From contig NZ_WSRW01000006.1 in the NCBI RefSeq assembly GCF_009770985.1, forward strand, positions 23,963-87,962: DNA of 64,000 nt, written 5' to 3'. This DNA comes from Mucilaginibacter lacusdianchii. Its GTDB lineage: Bacteria > Bacteroidota > Bacteroidia > Sphingobacteriales > Sphingobacteriaceae. Position numbers and translations under genes: made by a program. Shown here one piece after another: positions 17,649-29,300 of this stretch. The notes under the pieces were generated by a model. The model was not told the origin of the DNA and searched no databases. It worked only from the letters and a program-made list of their open reading frames with translations. Within the stretch, counting starts at the first letter, position 1, and each line of letters begins with the position of its first letter.

Positions 17649-20600
17649 ATGAGGGACTTTTTTACTAAACAACTATGGCTTTGCATTTTGCTGAGCTTTT
17701 GGACGGCTATATCGTTAGCCCAACAAAAAAGAGTCATTACCGGTACGGTAAAGGACGAAGAAGGGCAGCCTGTTATTGGTGCTGCATATAAATTGAAAGC
17801 TACAGGTGCCGGTGGTGCCACTGATGTGAACGGACATTTTTCGGTATCGGTTGAAGGCGTTAATCCTGTGTTGGTATTTAGCTTTGTTGGCTACAAAACC
17901 CAAGAGGTAACTGTTGGCTCCGAAAATACAGTTAACGTGACCATGTTAGCAGATAACCGTGCGCTAGGCGAGGTTGTGGTAACTGCATTGGGCATACGCC
18001 GCGAAAAAAAATCATTGGGGTACGCTGTACAGGAAGTAAAAGGTGAAACGCTATCTGACAGAAAAGAGCCGAACATTGTTAATTCTCTTTCTGGACAGGT
18101 AGCTGGTTTGCAAATTACCCGCTCAGCCAACGGCCCGGGTGCATCTTCAAGAATTACACTTCGGGGTAATAACTCACTTACTGGTAATAACCAACCGCTT
18201 ATTGTTGTTGACGGTGTTCCGATGGATAACTTTATTGGTAATGAAGTTAACGGTAGTGGTCGCCCTAATAATGATTATTATAACCCAAGCAGAGATATGG
18301 GTAACGGTTTAGCGGATATCAACGCGGAAGACATTGAAAGCGTTAGCGTACTTAAAGGTCCATCAGCTGCTGCGCTTTATGGTTCACGCGCGGGTAATGG
18401 TGCTATATTAATTACTACTAAAACAGGTAAAAGTCAGAATGGATTAGGCATCACCGTTACATCTTCTATTGGTATCGAAAATATATTTGCCAGACCGAAG
18501 ATGCAAAAAGATTTTGGTCAGGGACAAAGTGGTGGCTTTGTAAACAACTCTACCTTAAGCTGGGGCGAAAGAAATCAAGGGCAAAATCAAACCAGGATTG
18601 ATGGGTCAACTTTTCCGCAAATGTATCATGATAACATCAGCAACTACTTTGAAACAGGCTTGCAATCAAATCAAGGTATATCATTGCAACAGCAATATAA
18701 GTCAACCTCGGTGTACACCTCATACAACCGTCTTGATGATAAAAGCTACATTCCAGGCGCTAAACTGATTCGTAACAACTTAATGGGGCGTACAGTAAGT
18801 AAATTTGGAAAAGATGACCGCTGGACAGTTGACACTAAAGTTCAGTACATTAACTCAACTGCAAAAAACCGGCCTCAATCTGGTTACAATCCTAATAACT
18901 ATTTCTACTATTTATCAACGCTGCCTAATTCAATTGATGTAACTGATTATAGTAATCCAGTTGATGCGAGCGGAAATATGCGTTGGTGGCATGCAGGTTC
19001 AGAACTAAACCCATATTGGGCATCAAAGTATAACCTGAACCAAGACACCAGAAATAGATTTTTGTTAAATGCTTCGGTTAAATACAAAATTAATAATTGG
19101 TTAAGTGTTGAAGGCAGGGGAGGGGCAGATACCTACAGTACTAATTCAGACAGCAGACAATACGCCGGCGCACCAGGTAATCCTGGAGGCGGATACGGTT
19201 TAAGAAGAACTACATTTACTGAAACCAACTACAGTGCCTTATTTACTGCTAAAAAAGATAACCTATTTGGAAAATGGGGTGGTACTGCAACATTAGGTGG
19301 CAACCTAATGAGCCAGCAAACTTCTTTTTTTAGTGGCAATGCTGGTACTTTAAACGTGCCTAATTTATTCTCGATTAATAACACAGTAGGTAATCCAAGT
19401 CTTGACCAAGGGCTTTTCTTACATGATATAAACTCAGTCTACGGATCAGCGGGTATTAATTATGATCAGGTATTGTTTTTTGATGGTACGTTTAGAAACG
19501 ACTGGAGCTCAACCTTGAGCAAAGAAAATAGATCCTTTTTCTATCCATCCATAAGTACATCGTTTGTATTTTCTGAGGTGCTTAACAGGAGCGGTGCACT
19601 ACCATCTTGGATAACTTATGGTAAATTGAGAGGTTCATATGCCGCAGTAGGTAATGATATGGGCCCATATCAACTTTATAATACTTACAATATCAGTAAA
19701 GACCCGCTTGGTAATACCAACGCCGGACGTAACGACGTATTGTTTGACCCAAATGTTCGTAGTGAGTTAATTAAATCATACGAAGCTGGTTTAGAGATGC
19801 GTTTTTTTGATAGCCGTTTAGGTTTTGATTTTTCGGTTTACAAATCTAATTCAACCAGACAATTGCTTGATTTGCCAATGGACCCTTTGAGTGGTTACAC
19901 TGCAAGAAAAATTAACGCAGGAAATATCCAGAACAAAGGTTTGGAACTGATGGTAGATGGAAAAATATTTAGAAATAACGGAGGATTTAACTGGAATACT
20001 ACTGTAAACTTCTCGATAAACCGTAACTTAGTTAAAGATCTTGCAGCTAATGTTACGCAATACCCATTGGGTGGATACGATAACGTAGCTATTGTGGCTG
20101 AAACAGGTCAGCTTTATGGTGCTATTTATGGTACCACCTTTAAAAGAGTTAATGATCCAAACAGCCCTTATAACGGACAGTTAATTTTAACTGCTGCTGG
20201 CTTGCCTCAAACTGATGATGCTGTGAAATCAAACTTGGGTACGCAGCAAGCATCAAGTCTTTTAGGCGTTACCAATACATTCTCTTTCAAAGGATTCAAT
20301 TTTTCTTTCTTGGTTGATGCACGATTTGGGGGTAAAATTTTCTCCGGAACACTTCAGCGGATGCAGGCAGTAGGTACATCAAGCAATACTGTAGTAAATG
20401 GTAACCGCGACAATTTTGTAGTTGATGGGGTTGTATTAAATGCTACAACCAACCAATATGAGAAGAGCACCGTAGCAGTATCCCCACAAAATTACTGGAC
20501 AGCCATAGCTGGACGAGGTAACCTGGGTATTACTGAAGCAAATATTTATGATGCATCTAATATTCGTGTACGCAACGTGCAGTTAAGCTACGATATTCCT

Positions 20601-20798
20601 AAAAAGGTTCTTTCTACTATTGGTATACAAAGAGCAAGGGTTGGCCTATCTGCTAACAATGTATGGTTGATTAAGAGCCATATGAATGGCATGGACCCTG
20701 AGTCTGTTTTTGCTACAGGCAGTAATGCTACAGGCTTTGAAAGCGGTAGTGCTCCAACCACACGCACTATATTATTTAATTTAACCCTTGGTTTTTAA
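17649..20798 (+). CDS. susC-like: SusC/RagA family TonB-linked outer membrane protein (first pair)
   Basis: A 1049-residue TonB-dependent importer of glycans or glycosides. In order: signal peptide (to about residue 24, ending ISLAQ), carboxypeptidase-regulatory-like domain (ITGTVKDEEGQPVIGA...FSFVGYKTQEV, about 28-100), the SusC-typical GEVVVTALGIRRE box, plug domain (LSGQVAGLQITRSANGPGASSRI to ALYGSRAGNGAILITTK, about 145-255) and a 22-strand-type barrel ending with FNLTLGF. It pairs with the SusD-like lipoprotein starting 25 nt after its stop. No polysaccharide hydrolase is in this operon, so the cargo is probably a small glycoside processed by the divergent oxidoreductases. Confidence 0.93.
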   Translation: MRDFFTKQLWLCILLSFWTAISLAQQKRVITGTVKDEEGQPVIGAAYKLKATGAGGATDVNGHFSVSVEGVNPVLVFSFVGYKTQEVTVGSENTVNVTMLADNRALGEVVVTALGIRREKKSLGYAVQEVKGETLSDRKEPNIVNSLSGQVAGLQITRSANGPGASSRITLRGNNSLTGNNQPLIVVDGVPMDNFIGNEVNGSGRPNNDYYNPSRDMGNGLADINAEDIESVSVLKGPSAAALYGSRAGNGAILITTKTGKSQNGLGITVTSSIGIENIFARPKMQKDFGQGQSGGFVNNSTLSWGERNQGQNQTRIDGSTFPQMYHDNISNYFETGLQSNQGISLQQQYKSTSVYTSYNRLDDKSYIPGAKLIRNNLMGRTVSKFGKDDRWTVDTKVQYINSTAKNRPQSGYNPNNYFYYLSTLPNSIDVTDYSNPVDASGNMRWWHAGSELNPYWASKYNLNQDTRNRFLLNASVKYKINNWLSVEGRGGADTYSTNSDSRQYAGAPGNPGGGYGLRRTTFTETNYSALFTAKKDNLFGKWGGTATLGGNLMSQQTSFFSGNAGTLNVPNLFSINNTVGNPSLDQGLFLHDINSVYGSAGINYDQVLFFDGTFRNDWSSTLSKENRSFFYPSISTSFVFSEVLNRSGALPSWITYGKLRGSYAAVGNDMGPYQLYNTYNISKDPLGNTNAGRNDVLFDPNVRSELIKSYEAGLEMRFFDSRLGFDFSVYKSNSTRQLLDLPMDPLSGYTARKINAGNIQNKGLELMVDGKIFRNNGGFNWNTTVNFSINRNLVKDLAANVTQYPLGGYDNVAIVAETGQLYGAIYGTTFKRVNDPNSPYNGQLILTAAGLPQTDDAVKSNLGTQQASSLLGVTNTFSFKGFNFSFLVDARFGGKIFSGTLQRMQAVGTSSNTVVNGNRDNFVVDGVVLNATTNQYEKSTVAVSPQNYWTAIAGRGNLGITEANIYDASNIRVRNVQLSYDIPKKVLSTIGIQRARVGLSANNVWLIKSHMNGMDPESVFATGSNATGFESGSAPTTRTILFNLTLGF

Positions 20799-20823
20799 GA
20801 TATTAAAAGAAAATTCATTAGAT

Positions 20824-22737
20824 ATGAAATCAATTTTAACAAAATCGAGCTTGGTACTTGCAGCCACAATGATGATGGCATCATGCAAAAAGTTCGATGA
20901 AAAAAACAATAATCCGTTCGCGGCCAACGGCGATCAGGTGCAAACCGAATACTTTATCAATAACGCTATTATAGGCGCACAGCAAGATCCCGGCTTGTCT
21001 GAACGTATGTTTATTTTGTACTGGGTGCCTGCCGGACACGCTTTGCAGGACGAAGATGGTGAAACCTTTTCACAAGGTTCATTTGTAGATGATTGGGCTA
21101 GTGCCTACTACGGCCAGTCTTCTCAATGGCAAAATAACGTTACAACAGCCATTCAGATAGGAAATGACCAAATTGCAAAAGGTACATCAAAACCTTATAC
21201 TAAAAACCTGATACAGGTAGCCAGAATTTGGAGAGCATACTTAATGAGCGAGTTTGCTGATACTTTTGGGCCTATGCCTATAGATGCCTTTCAGGGTACA
21301 AATCCAGAATTTAAAGATGTAAAAGCAGTTTATTATTATGCACTCGACGAATTAAAAGATGCAGTATCGAAACTTGATTTGACCGTCACCAACCCCGATC
21401 AGGTTAGAAGGGAAGACCCGGCTTATGGCTATGATTATGCAAAATGGCGCAAGTATGCCAACTCCATGCGTATGCGCTTGGCAATGAGATTATCAGAGGT
21501 TGATGGCTCAAAAGCTAAAGCAGAGTTTGAAGCAGCAGTAGCAACAAACGATTATATCACCAGCGCTGCTGATATGTTTAGCGTGCAAGAGTCAAGAGGT
21601 TGGGATCCGCTTGCAAGTGTGTTCCGCCGCGAATCATCATGGATGGGTTTACCAATATCAACCACCTATAACAATCTTGTTGTTGGTTTAGGTAGCATCA
21701 CTTCTGCGTCGCAATTATCAGCAGGCTATCAGTCGGCAATCAAACCTGCCGATTGGTTAGGCCAGCGTTATACAGATCAGTTTGCAGTTAAAACTAACGA
21801 TCCTATGGCAGGTTATTGGTTAAACGGCTTGCCTTTTTCAATAGATCCACGTGCATATAAAGTATTTAGCATACCGGGCGATATTACCAATCCTACTTAT
21901 CCTGGTATTGGCGGTTCATATACAACCTCACAAGGGCAACTTAAAAATGCAGCAGGTGCAGTAGTAAAAACGCTTGATGCAAAATATACCTGGAACGCTA
22001 AAGTTGATGGTAATTGGGGTGAGAAAGCTTCAAGAAACCAAGCCATTACAACCAATGGTTGCAAGCCTTTGTTAAACTTAACTTATCGTAGTGGTGCAAA
22101 CAGAAGAGTATTCTTTGGTCCGTGGGAAACCTACTTTTTGCTTGCCGAAGCCGCCGAGCGTAATTGGTCAACCAGTATAGGTGCAAAAGATGCTTATGAA
22201 ACTGGTATAGCTAAAAGTTTTGAGTATTTTGGAACATCAGCTAACTTAGCTGCTTATGTTGCTTCAACTGACTATAACCGTGTAGGTACATCTGTTAGTT
22301 GGGATCATACAACTGAACCATCTGCAACTCGCACCATGAATTACGAAGATGGAATTACAGGTGCAAAAGGTACTGTTGATGTTGCTTACCCCAAAAATAA
22401 TTTTTATAAATCAGGTTCTGTACGCAATGATCATATGACAAAAATCATGACGCAGAAATACTTGGCGCAATTACCTTGGTTACCGTTAGAAACCTGGAGC
22501 GATCATCGCCGCACAGGCCTGCCATTCTTCGAAAATCCTGCAGTTGAAGATGTAATGCCAGATTTACCAGCATTAAATAGTGGCAATTACATGACAAGTA
22601 ATATTCAGTTTCAACCACAGCGTGTAAGATACCCGTCCAGCTTCAGAAACAGTAGTGTTCAAAGCTATAATAATGCAGTATCTTTATTAGGTGGTACTGA
22701 CGCCGTTTTAACACCGCTTTGGTGGGCAAAACACTAA
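20824..22737 (+). CDS. susD-like: SusD/RagB family surface lipoprotein (first pair)
   Basis: A 637-residue lipoprotein with lipobox Cys21 (MMMASC). It is of the SusD-like type that opens with KKFDEKNNNPFAANGDQVQTEYFINNAI, a pattern seen in the variant SusD-like_2 group, with internal TPR-like helices (YAKWRKYANSMRMRLAMRLSEVDG) and GPWETYFLLAEAAERNW. It caps the SusC barrel on the cell surface and binds the ligand. The ATG at 20824 gives the lipoprotein signal; a TTG-type extension overlapping susC (20788) was rejected. A strong terminator follows. Confidence 0.9.
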   Translation: MKSILTKSSLVLAATMMMASCKKFDEKNNNPFAANGDQVQTEYFINNAIIGAQQDPGLSERMFILYWVPAGHALQDEDGETFSQGSFVDDWASAYYGQSSQWQNNVTTAIQIGNDQIAKGTSKPYTKNLIQVARIWRAYLMSEFADTFGPMPIDAFQGTNPEFKDVKAVYYYALDELKDAVSKLDLTVTNPDQVRREDPAYGYDYAKWRKYANSMRMRLAMRLSEVDGSKAKAEFEAAVATNDYITSAADMFSVQESRGWDPLASVFRRESSWMGLPISTTYNNLVVGLGSITSASQLSAGYQSAIKPADWLGQRYTDQFAVKTNDPMAGYWLNGLPFSIDPRAYKVFSIPGDITNPTYPGIGGSYTTSQGQLKNAAGAVVKTLDAKYTWNAKVDGNWGEKASRNQAITTNGCKPLLNLTYRSGANRRVFFGPWETYFLLAEAAERNWSTSIGAKDAYETGIAKSFEYFGTSANLAAYVASTDYNRVGTSVSWDHTTEPSATRTMNYEDGITGAKGTVDVAYPKNNFYKSGSVRNDHMTKIMTQKYLAQLPWLPLETWSDHRRTGLPFFENPAVEDVMPDLPALNSGNYMTSNIQFQPQRVRYPSSFRNSSVQSYNNAVSLLGGTDAVLTPLWWAKH

Positions 22738-22767
22738 TATAGATTTAGAACAATCGATAATCTATCT

Positions 22768-22800
22768 AAAGCCGTTTCATTTATGAAACGGCTTTTTTTG
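22768..22800 (+). terminator. Terminator after the first susD
   Basis: A perfect 13-bp inverted repeat (AAAGCCGTTTCAT with ATGAAACGGCTTT) with a minimal loop, followed by a run of T. It ends the rok-susC-susD operon. Confidence 0.87.
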
Positions 22801-22827
22801 TGCCTGATAGCCCGGTTTTTAGAATTA

Positions 22828-22860
22828 TTTGGAAGGATTGTAACAAGTTAGCTACCTTTA
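22828..22860 (+). promoter_or_regulatory. Candidate promoter of the SusR-like regulator
   Basis: TTTG at 22828-22831 and TACCTTTA at 22853-22860 with a 21-nt spacer fit the Bacteroidota TTTG/TAnnTTTG consensus with one mismatch. It stands between the terminator and the regulator gene. Confidence 0.45.
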
Positions 22861-22933
22861 CCCTGTTATAAACCACCTGAAATTAAATCAGCTGATAAAT
22901 AGTGTTGTTTTGAGTTACCCACATACTGATTTG

Positions 22934-25849
22934 ATGAAGCGTATTGCAATAGTTTTGCTTTTTATTCTTCTGGCTAAGCTTTCTTTTGGTCAAAGGCAAA
23001 TTGGCACGCCCTTGATTTTTAATTATAAAGCAGAGCAATATAAAGGGGGCGTGCAAAACTGGGATGTAGCTCAGGATAAAAGAGGACTGCTGTATTTTGG
23101 CAATAAAGAGGGTCTGCTTTCTTTTAATGGCAAGTTTTGGAGCCATTACGCTTTGCCTAATTACACGGTTGTTCGTTCAGTAAAAGTAGATGAGCAGAAC
23201 AGGGTATTTGTAGGCGGACAAGATGAACTGGGCTACTTTTTTCCGGATGAAGTAGGCGTTTTAAAATATCACTCCCTGCTAAGCAAATTGCCGCCTAATG
23301 AGCGCAAAATGGCCGATATATGGAATATTGCTGTCAATAAAGATGGCGCATTCTTTCGTTCGTGGGGTAGTATAATCCATTTTGATGACGGTGCTGTAAA
23401 TGTGTATAAGCCCGATGTTTCCTGGGATTTTTTAGGTTGCGTAAATAACAAGATACTGGCTCAGTCCAGAAATAAGGGATTGCTTGCATTTGATAAAGGT
23501 ACATGGGTGCCTTTTGCTGATGATTCTGTTTTAAGAAATACAGCTATATCCTTTGTGCTTCCTTATCATAAGGATACTATTATAGCCGGCACATTGAAAA
23601 AAGGCTTGTTTTTAATAGCCGGGGGCAAACTTATCAAGCAAAAAACGGGAATTGACCAAATGTTGGCCGATAGCCGGTTGGTGAGTGGTGTAAGGTTAAA
23701 TAACGGGGGTATTGCCATTGGTACGTTAGGAGCCGGACTGGTTATTATAGACAAAAGGTGGCAAATTGTTCAGCAATATGCCGGAGCCGAAGGATTACAA
23801 TCGGAAAGCGTTCATGCTGTTTTTAATGATGAAAATGGTTCTTTATGGCTGGCTCAGGATAATGGGTTAGACATGATTGCCATAAACAGCGCAGTGCGCT
23901 ACATCTATCCTGATAAAAGCAATCCTATCACTTATAGCATGCGGGTTTACGACCATAAATTATACATGGGTACATCAAACGGATTGTTTTATACCCCGCT
24001 TGATGTTGCACAGAAAGACCTTGCCTTAAGTAAAGGTACTTTTAAAAAGGTTAAAAATACCGATGGACAGGTTTGGAATTTGGGGCAGTTAAATAACCAT
24101 CTGGTAATAGGGCACGAAGACGGTTTGTATGAAATTATTAACGATGAGGGTCGGCAGTTATATGCACAACCCGGTACTTGGTTGTTTCAGCCGGTTTCTA
24201 ACATTTATCCGTCAGCTCGCATTTTAGCAGGTACCTATAATGGCCTACAGCTAATTGGCGATACAGATGGAAAGTTGTTAAACCTAAGCACTGTAAAAGG
24301 GATTGATGAATCGTTGCGATTTTTTGTTTATGACCATAGCCGTAATACTGTTTGGGCTTCGCATCCTTATCATGGCGTATATAAGCTAGAGCTGTCGGTA
24401 GATATGACGCAGGTAGTTAAAAAAGGCTTGTACACACAAAAACAGGGGCTGCCTTCAACGTTGTACAACTATGTGTATCACGTGCATAACCGAACAGTGG
24501 TTGCAACGCATAACGGTATTTATGAATATGATGAAAGTGCGGGTACATTTAAATTCTCTTCATTTTTTGAGCCTTACTTTCACCACATCCCGGTTATCTA
24601 TTTAAAAGAGGATAATGATGGCAATATCTGGTTTGTAACCGACCGGAAAGAGGTTGGCGTGGTAGAGATGCGCGACGAAAAAAAAGGGCAGGTTACTTAT
24701 TTCCCTGAAATAAAAGGCAAGATAGTAGGTGGTTTTGAATCTATCTATCCCTACAATAGTCAAAATATATTCATCGGTTCCACCAGGGGCATTGTGCAGA
24801 TTAATTACAAGCGCTTTAAAGAAAATACTAGAAAGCTGGACGTTGTACTGGGAAAAGTAAGCGTTATAGGTGAAAAAGAAAAACTTATTTACGGCGGATA
24901 TTTTTTAAAAGATGGAAAGGTAAGTCAGATTCAGGCATCGCAAACTGTACCGCAATTAAAGTATGATGAGAATTACCTGCATTTTGAGTTTGCTTCCACA
25001 CTTTACAACGAGCAAAATACCATTGAATACAGCTGTTATTTAGAAGGATTAGACAGGGGATGGTCTGCCTGGAGTGGAAAAAGCGACAGAGATTATACTG
25101 CTTTACCGGCCGGAACCTATACTTTCAAGATAAAGGCCAGAAGCCATACTGGCAATGAATCTAATGTTATTGCTTATACTTTCATCATTGCGCCGGTATG
25201 GTATAAAAGCATGTGGAGCTATGTTTTATATATTGGCCTAATAGTATTAGCCATTTACTGGTTGTTGAGGTGGCAGCGTAAACAGCATATTAAAGAAAAA
25301 GAGAAGCTGCAATATCTCAACCAGTTAGAGCTTGATAAAAACGAACGGGAGATCATTCGCCTACAGAATGAAAAGCTGGAGTCGGAGATTGATTATAAAA
25401 ACCGTGAACTGGCCAACATGGTGATGCACCTGGTGCAACGAGGAAAAGTTATTGATAAGATAAAAGAAGAATTAAGTACTATGCTGGGCAAAAATGAGGG
25501 GGCATCTAATTCAACTCATTTTAAACGTTTGCTTCGACTCATTAATGAGGTAGAAAAAGGCGAAAAGGATTGGGAACAGTTTAATCAGCATTTTAATACT
25601 GTACACGCGCACTTTTTTAAAAAGCTTCAAAGTTCATTTCCTGACATCACTTTAAATGAACTGAAGCTGTGTGCTTATACCAAGATGAACTTATCTACTA
25701 AAGAAATTGCGCAGATGATGAACATTACCGTAAAAGCGGTTGAGATTGCACGATACCGCCTACGGAAAAAACTAATGCTACAACCCGATACCAATTTATA
25801 TGCATTTTTGGGCCGGTTTGAAGAGGCTTCCAGCCATGCAGAGGTGTAG
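22934..25849 (+). CDS. SusR-like membrane regulator: beta-propeller sensor, Y_Y_Y domain, TM, HTH
   Basis: A 971-residue one-piece sensor and transcription factor. Order: signal peptide (MKRIAIVLLFILLAKLSFGQ), periplasmic two-bladed-propeller-like repeats (about 30-640, with NENGSLWLAQDNGLDMIAINS-type units), Y_Y_Y domain (NYLHFEFASTLYNEQNTIEYSCYLEGLDRGWSAW), a transmembrane helix (about 763-783), a coiled coil, then a LuxR-type HTH at the C terminus (LNELKLCAYTKMNLSTKEIAQMMNITVKAVEIARYRLRKKL). It lacks histidine kinase and receiver domains, so it should signal through the membrane directly, as SusR does. ATG at 22934 is chosen over a TTG at 22910. It probably activates the glucan locus downstream. 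Confidence 0.88.
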   Translation: MKRIAIVLLFILLAKLSFGQRQIGTPLIFNYKAEQYKGGVQNWDVAQDKRGLLYFGNKEGLLSFNGKFWSHYALPNYTVVRSVKVDEQNRVFVGGQDELGYFFPDEVGVLKYHSLLSKLPPNERKMADIWNIAVNKDGAFFRSWGSIIHFDDGAVNVYKPDVSWDFLGCVNNKILAQSRNKGLLAFDKGTWVPFADDSVLRNTAISFVLPYHKDTIIAGTLKKGLFLIAGGKLIKQKTGIDQMLADSRLVSGVRLNNGGIAIGTLGAGLVIIDKRWQIVQQYAGAEGLQSESVHAVFNDENGSLWLAQDNGLDMIAINSAVRYIYPDKSNPITYSMRVYDHKLYMGTSNGLFYTPLDVAQKDLALSKGTFKKVKNTDGQVWNLGQLNNHLVIGHEDGLYEIINDEGRQLYAQPGTWLFQPVSNIYPSARILAGTYNGLQLIGDTDGKLLNLSTVKGIDESLRFFVYDHSRNTVWASHPYHGVYKLELSVDMTQVVKKGLYTQKQGLPSTLYNYVYHVHNRTVVATHNGIYEYDESAGTFKFSSFFEPYFHHIPVIYLKEDNDGNIWFVTDRKEVGVVEMRDEKKGQVTYFPEIKGKIVGGFESIYPYNSQNIFIGSTRGIVQINYKRFKENTRKLDVVLGKVSVIGEKEKLIYGGYFLKDGKVSQIQASQTVPQLKYDENYLHFEFASTLYNEQNTIEYSCYLEGLDRGWSAWSGKSDRDYTALPAGTYTFKIKARSHTGNESNVIAYTFIIAPVWYKSMWSYVLYIGLIVLAIYWLLRWQRKQHIKEKEKLQYLNQLELDKNEREIIRLQNEKLESEIDYKNRELANMVMHLVQRGKVIDKIKEELSTMLGKNEGASNSTHFKRLLRLINEVEKGEKDWEQFNQHFNTVHAHFFKKLQSSFPDITLNELKLCAYTKMNLSTKEIAQMMNITVKAVEIARYRLRKKLMLQPDTNLYAFLGRFEEASSHAEV

Positions 25850-26303
25850 TTAATATTTGCATTCATAGTCAAACTTTAAGCTTTCTTCTTTTGTATTTAA
25901 TAGACACTATGCTTTAATGATTACAGCTTGTTAAAGCCGTTATATTATCGTTTGCAAATAAGCCTCATGTTATTATATGATGGTGCTCATTCAGTCTTTC
26001 ATTTGATAATCTTCAAAATAAATAGCATAATTCTTTAAGCTATACTGCTCTATAATTCTGCATTTTCGTTTAAATATAGAGCTTCATTCAAAAGAGGGGT
26101 TTTACTGTATAACTATTTGAAAATGAGGTTTTTTTTGAGCTATTGTAGGCCTTTTGTAGAGGGTTAAGAGTGCAAAAATACAATAAAGTAGAAACTAAGT
26201 AGGCCCGCTATTTTCATCAAATCATTTTTCGGAACAGTAGTTTTGGCTATCCAAATGGAGACTATCTCCAACAGATTCAATTAACCAATTTTAACTTAAT
26301 TCA
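25850..26303. other. Intergenic region upstream of the glucan locus
   Basis: 454 A/T-rich bases with no credible gene, between the regulator and susC. It should hold the activator-binding site and promoter. The only clear element I see is the promoter-like pair at 26212-26245. Confidence 0.45.
26212..26245 (+). promoter_or_regulatory. Candidate promoter of the glucan susC
   Basis: TAGTTTTG at 26238-26245 matches the -7 consensus TAnnTTTG. A TTTC at 26212-26215 could be the -33 element with a 22-nt spacer. About 55 nt of leader would precede the ATG. Confidence 0.4.
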
Positions 26304-29300
26304 ATGATTATGAAAAGAAGCTTTACGTTCTTTTTTTTCATCACTTGTCTGTTTCTTGTGCCGTTCTCTTTGTTCGCACAAGATGTACAGGTTACGGGCA
26401 AAGTGATATCCAAAGATGATAACCAACCCATCCCCGGCGTTACGGTTATTGTTAGAGGTACTACCCGTGGTGCAAGCACCGACGTTAACGGAAATTTTAG
26501 AATTTCTGTTCCTAAATTGGGTAGTACGCTCGAGTTTAGCCAAATCGGCCTTACTACCGAAACGGTTGTCGTAACCGGCACACAACCCTTAACTGTTACT
26601 TTAGGTTCTACGACTGCCTCACTTAACGACGTTGTAGTGGTTGGTTACGGTGTTCAGAAAAAGAAGGTAGTAACCGGCGCTATTTCCAGCGTTAAAGCAG
26701 CAGATATCGAAAACCAACCCATCACCCGCGTAGAACAAGCCCTGCAAGGCAGAACCTCTGGTGTAACCGTTGCCGCCAATAACGGGCAGCCAGGAGAGGC
26801 AGCCTCTGTACGCGTTCGCGGCATCACTAGTTTCAATGCTACCAATCCTTTATGGGTTGTGGATGGCGTTGTAGTAGATAATGGTGGTATAGGTACCCTT
26901 AATACATCAGATATTGAATCAATGGAGGTGCTTAAAGATGCTGCTTCTCAAGCCATCTATGGTACACGTGCATCTGCAGGTGTTATCTTAATTACTACTA
27001 AAAAAGGTAAGGCTGGTGGCATTCGTTTAAACTATAATGGTTATTATGGAACATCGGCCGCTGCCAAAAAACTAAACATGCTGGATGCAACCCAGTACGC
27101 TACTTTACGTAATGAAGCTGCTGCTGCTGACGGAAAAGCTTTACCATATGCCAACCCGGCTTCTTTTGGTACCGGTACAAACTGGCAGGATGCAATATTC
27201 AATAACAGCGCAAAGAGACAAAACCACGAAATAAGCCTGGAGGGTGGTAACGAGCGATCTACGTTCTACACTTCTTTTGGTTATTTAACCCAAGAGGGTA
27301 TTGTAGCTACTGATATCTCGAAATACAAAAGAATTAATTACCGTATTAACTCTACGCATAAAGTATTTAAAAACTTTACTATCGGTCAGAACCTGGGCTA
27401 CTCTTATGAAAAGACACAAGGTTTAGGCAATACCAACAGTGAGTTTGGCGGACCATTAGCATCAGCCATTCACCTGGACCCAATTACGCCGTTAGTGGAA
27501 ACTGATCCCGCAAGAGCAGCAACATATGACCCAAGAGCCCGTAGGGATGCAAATGGTTTTCCGTATGGCATATCTCCAATTGTGGGCCAGGAAATGACAA
27601 ACCCACTTGCCTACATTTCAACCCGTTTAGGTAATTATAGCTGGGCGCATAACCTGTTAGGAAATGTATTTGCTGAATTAGAAATTATTAAAGGCTTAAA
27701 AGTAAGGTCATCATTTGGTGGTAAAATGGCATTCTGGGGTACAGAAAGCTTTACGCCCGAGTTTTACCTGAACTCATCTAACATCAATACCATGACCCAG
27801 CTGTACAGAGACAGCAGACATCGTATAGATTATAACCTTTCTAATACTATCTCTTATACCAAAAGCATCAAAGACCATAACTTCTCTATCTTGTTAGGAC
27901 AGGAAGCTTATCAGGATGGAAGTGAGGTTTCGAACAACGTACGTTATGACGGTATTCCGGCAACTACATTTGAGCAGGCTTCTTTTAATTACTCGGTGCC
28001 TACCACACAAAGAACAAGCGGAGCTGGTGATGGCCAAATACACCGCGTGGTTTCATTATTTACCCGTGTAAATTATAACTACCAAGAAAAATATTTGATA
28101 GAAGGTGTATTGCGTCGTGACGGATCAAGCCGGTTCGGTGAAAATCATCAGTATGGTATATTCCCATCATTTGGTTTAGGCTGGGTACCTACACAAGAAA
28201 AATTCTGGCCAAAAAATGATGTAGTTAATTTCCTGAAAGTTCGAGGTTCGTATGGTGTTGTGGGTAGCGATAATATCGGAGAGTTCCAATTTGTATCAAC
28301 CATTGGCAGCGGACGTAATGCCGCTATTGGTACCGGATCTTACTATACCGGTTATAGCCCTAACGCGCCTGCCAACCCAGATTTGCGCTGGGAAGAAACC
28401 CGTTCTGCAAACTTAGGTTTCGAGGCTACATTAGTCAATGATTTGCGTTTTACTTTTGATTGGTATAACAAAAAAACATCAGGTATTTTACAAAACCCAC
28501 GCATTCCGGGTTATGTAGGTGCAATCTCAAATCCTGCATCTAACGTTGCAGATATGGAGAATATGGGTTTTGAATTTGAACTGGGATGGAATAAAAAGTT
28601 GGGTGACGTAAGATTGGATTTAAGCGGAAACTTTTCAACGCTTAGAAACAGAGTAACCTACTTAGGCAACAACCTTGATTTTATTGAAGGTTCTGTTGGT
28701 TTCCAAAACATGTCATACGGTGTTACCCGTACCATAGTAGGCCAGCCTTATAACTCTTATTACGGTTTCCGCACTGAAGGCATTTTCCAAACCCAGCAAG
28801 AGATCGACTCATACAGAGGTGCAAAAGGCAGAATACAGCCTAACGCAAAACCTGGCGACTTTAAATGGAAAGACGTAGATGGTGACGGAGATATTGATGA
28901 AAACGATCGTGAGGTGTTAGGTAGCCCTATACCTAAATATACTTTCGGCTTTAACATCAACGTTGCCTGGAAAGGTTTCGACTTGTCGGCATTTGCCCAG
29001 GGTGCTGCTGGTTTCCAAGTGTTTAGCGGATTGCGCAGATCTTCACTTACTGCTGCTAACTGGCAAACTGAGGCTTTAGGGCGTTGGACCGGTGCCGGTA
29101 CGTCAAATACTTATCCACGCCTAAGTGACTCAGATCCTAATAAAAACTTTATCAACCCGTCTGACTTCTTCCTGCAAAAAGGTGATTACCTGCGTTTAAG
29201 GACGTTGCAGATAGGTTATTCTTTACCTAAACTCCTGATCTCAAAAGCTCACCTTTCAAGATTGAGGATATATGTAACCAGCGAAAACTTGTTTACACTG

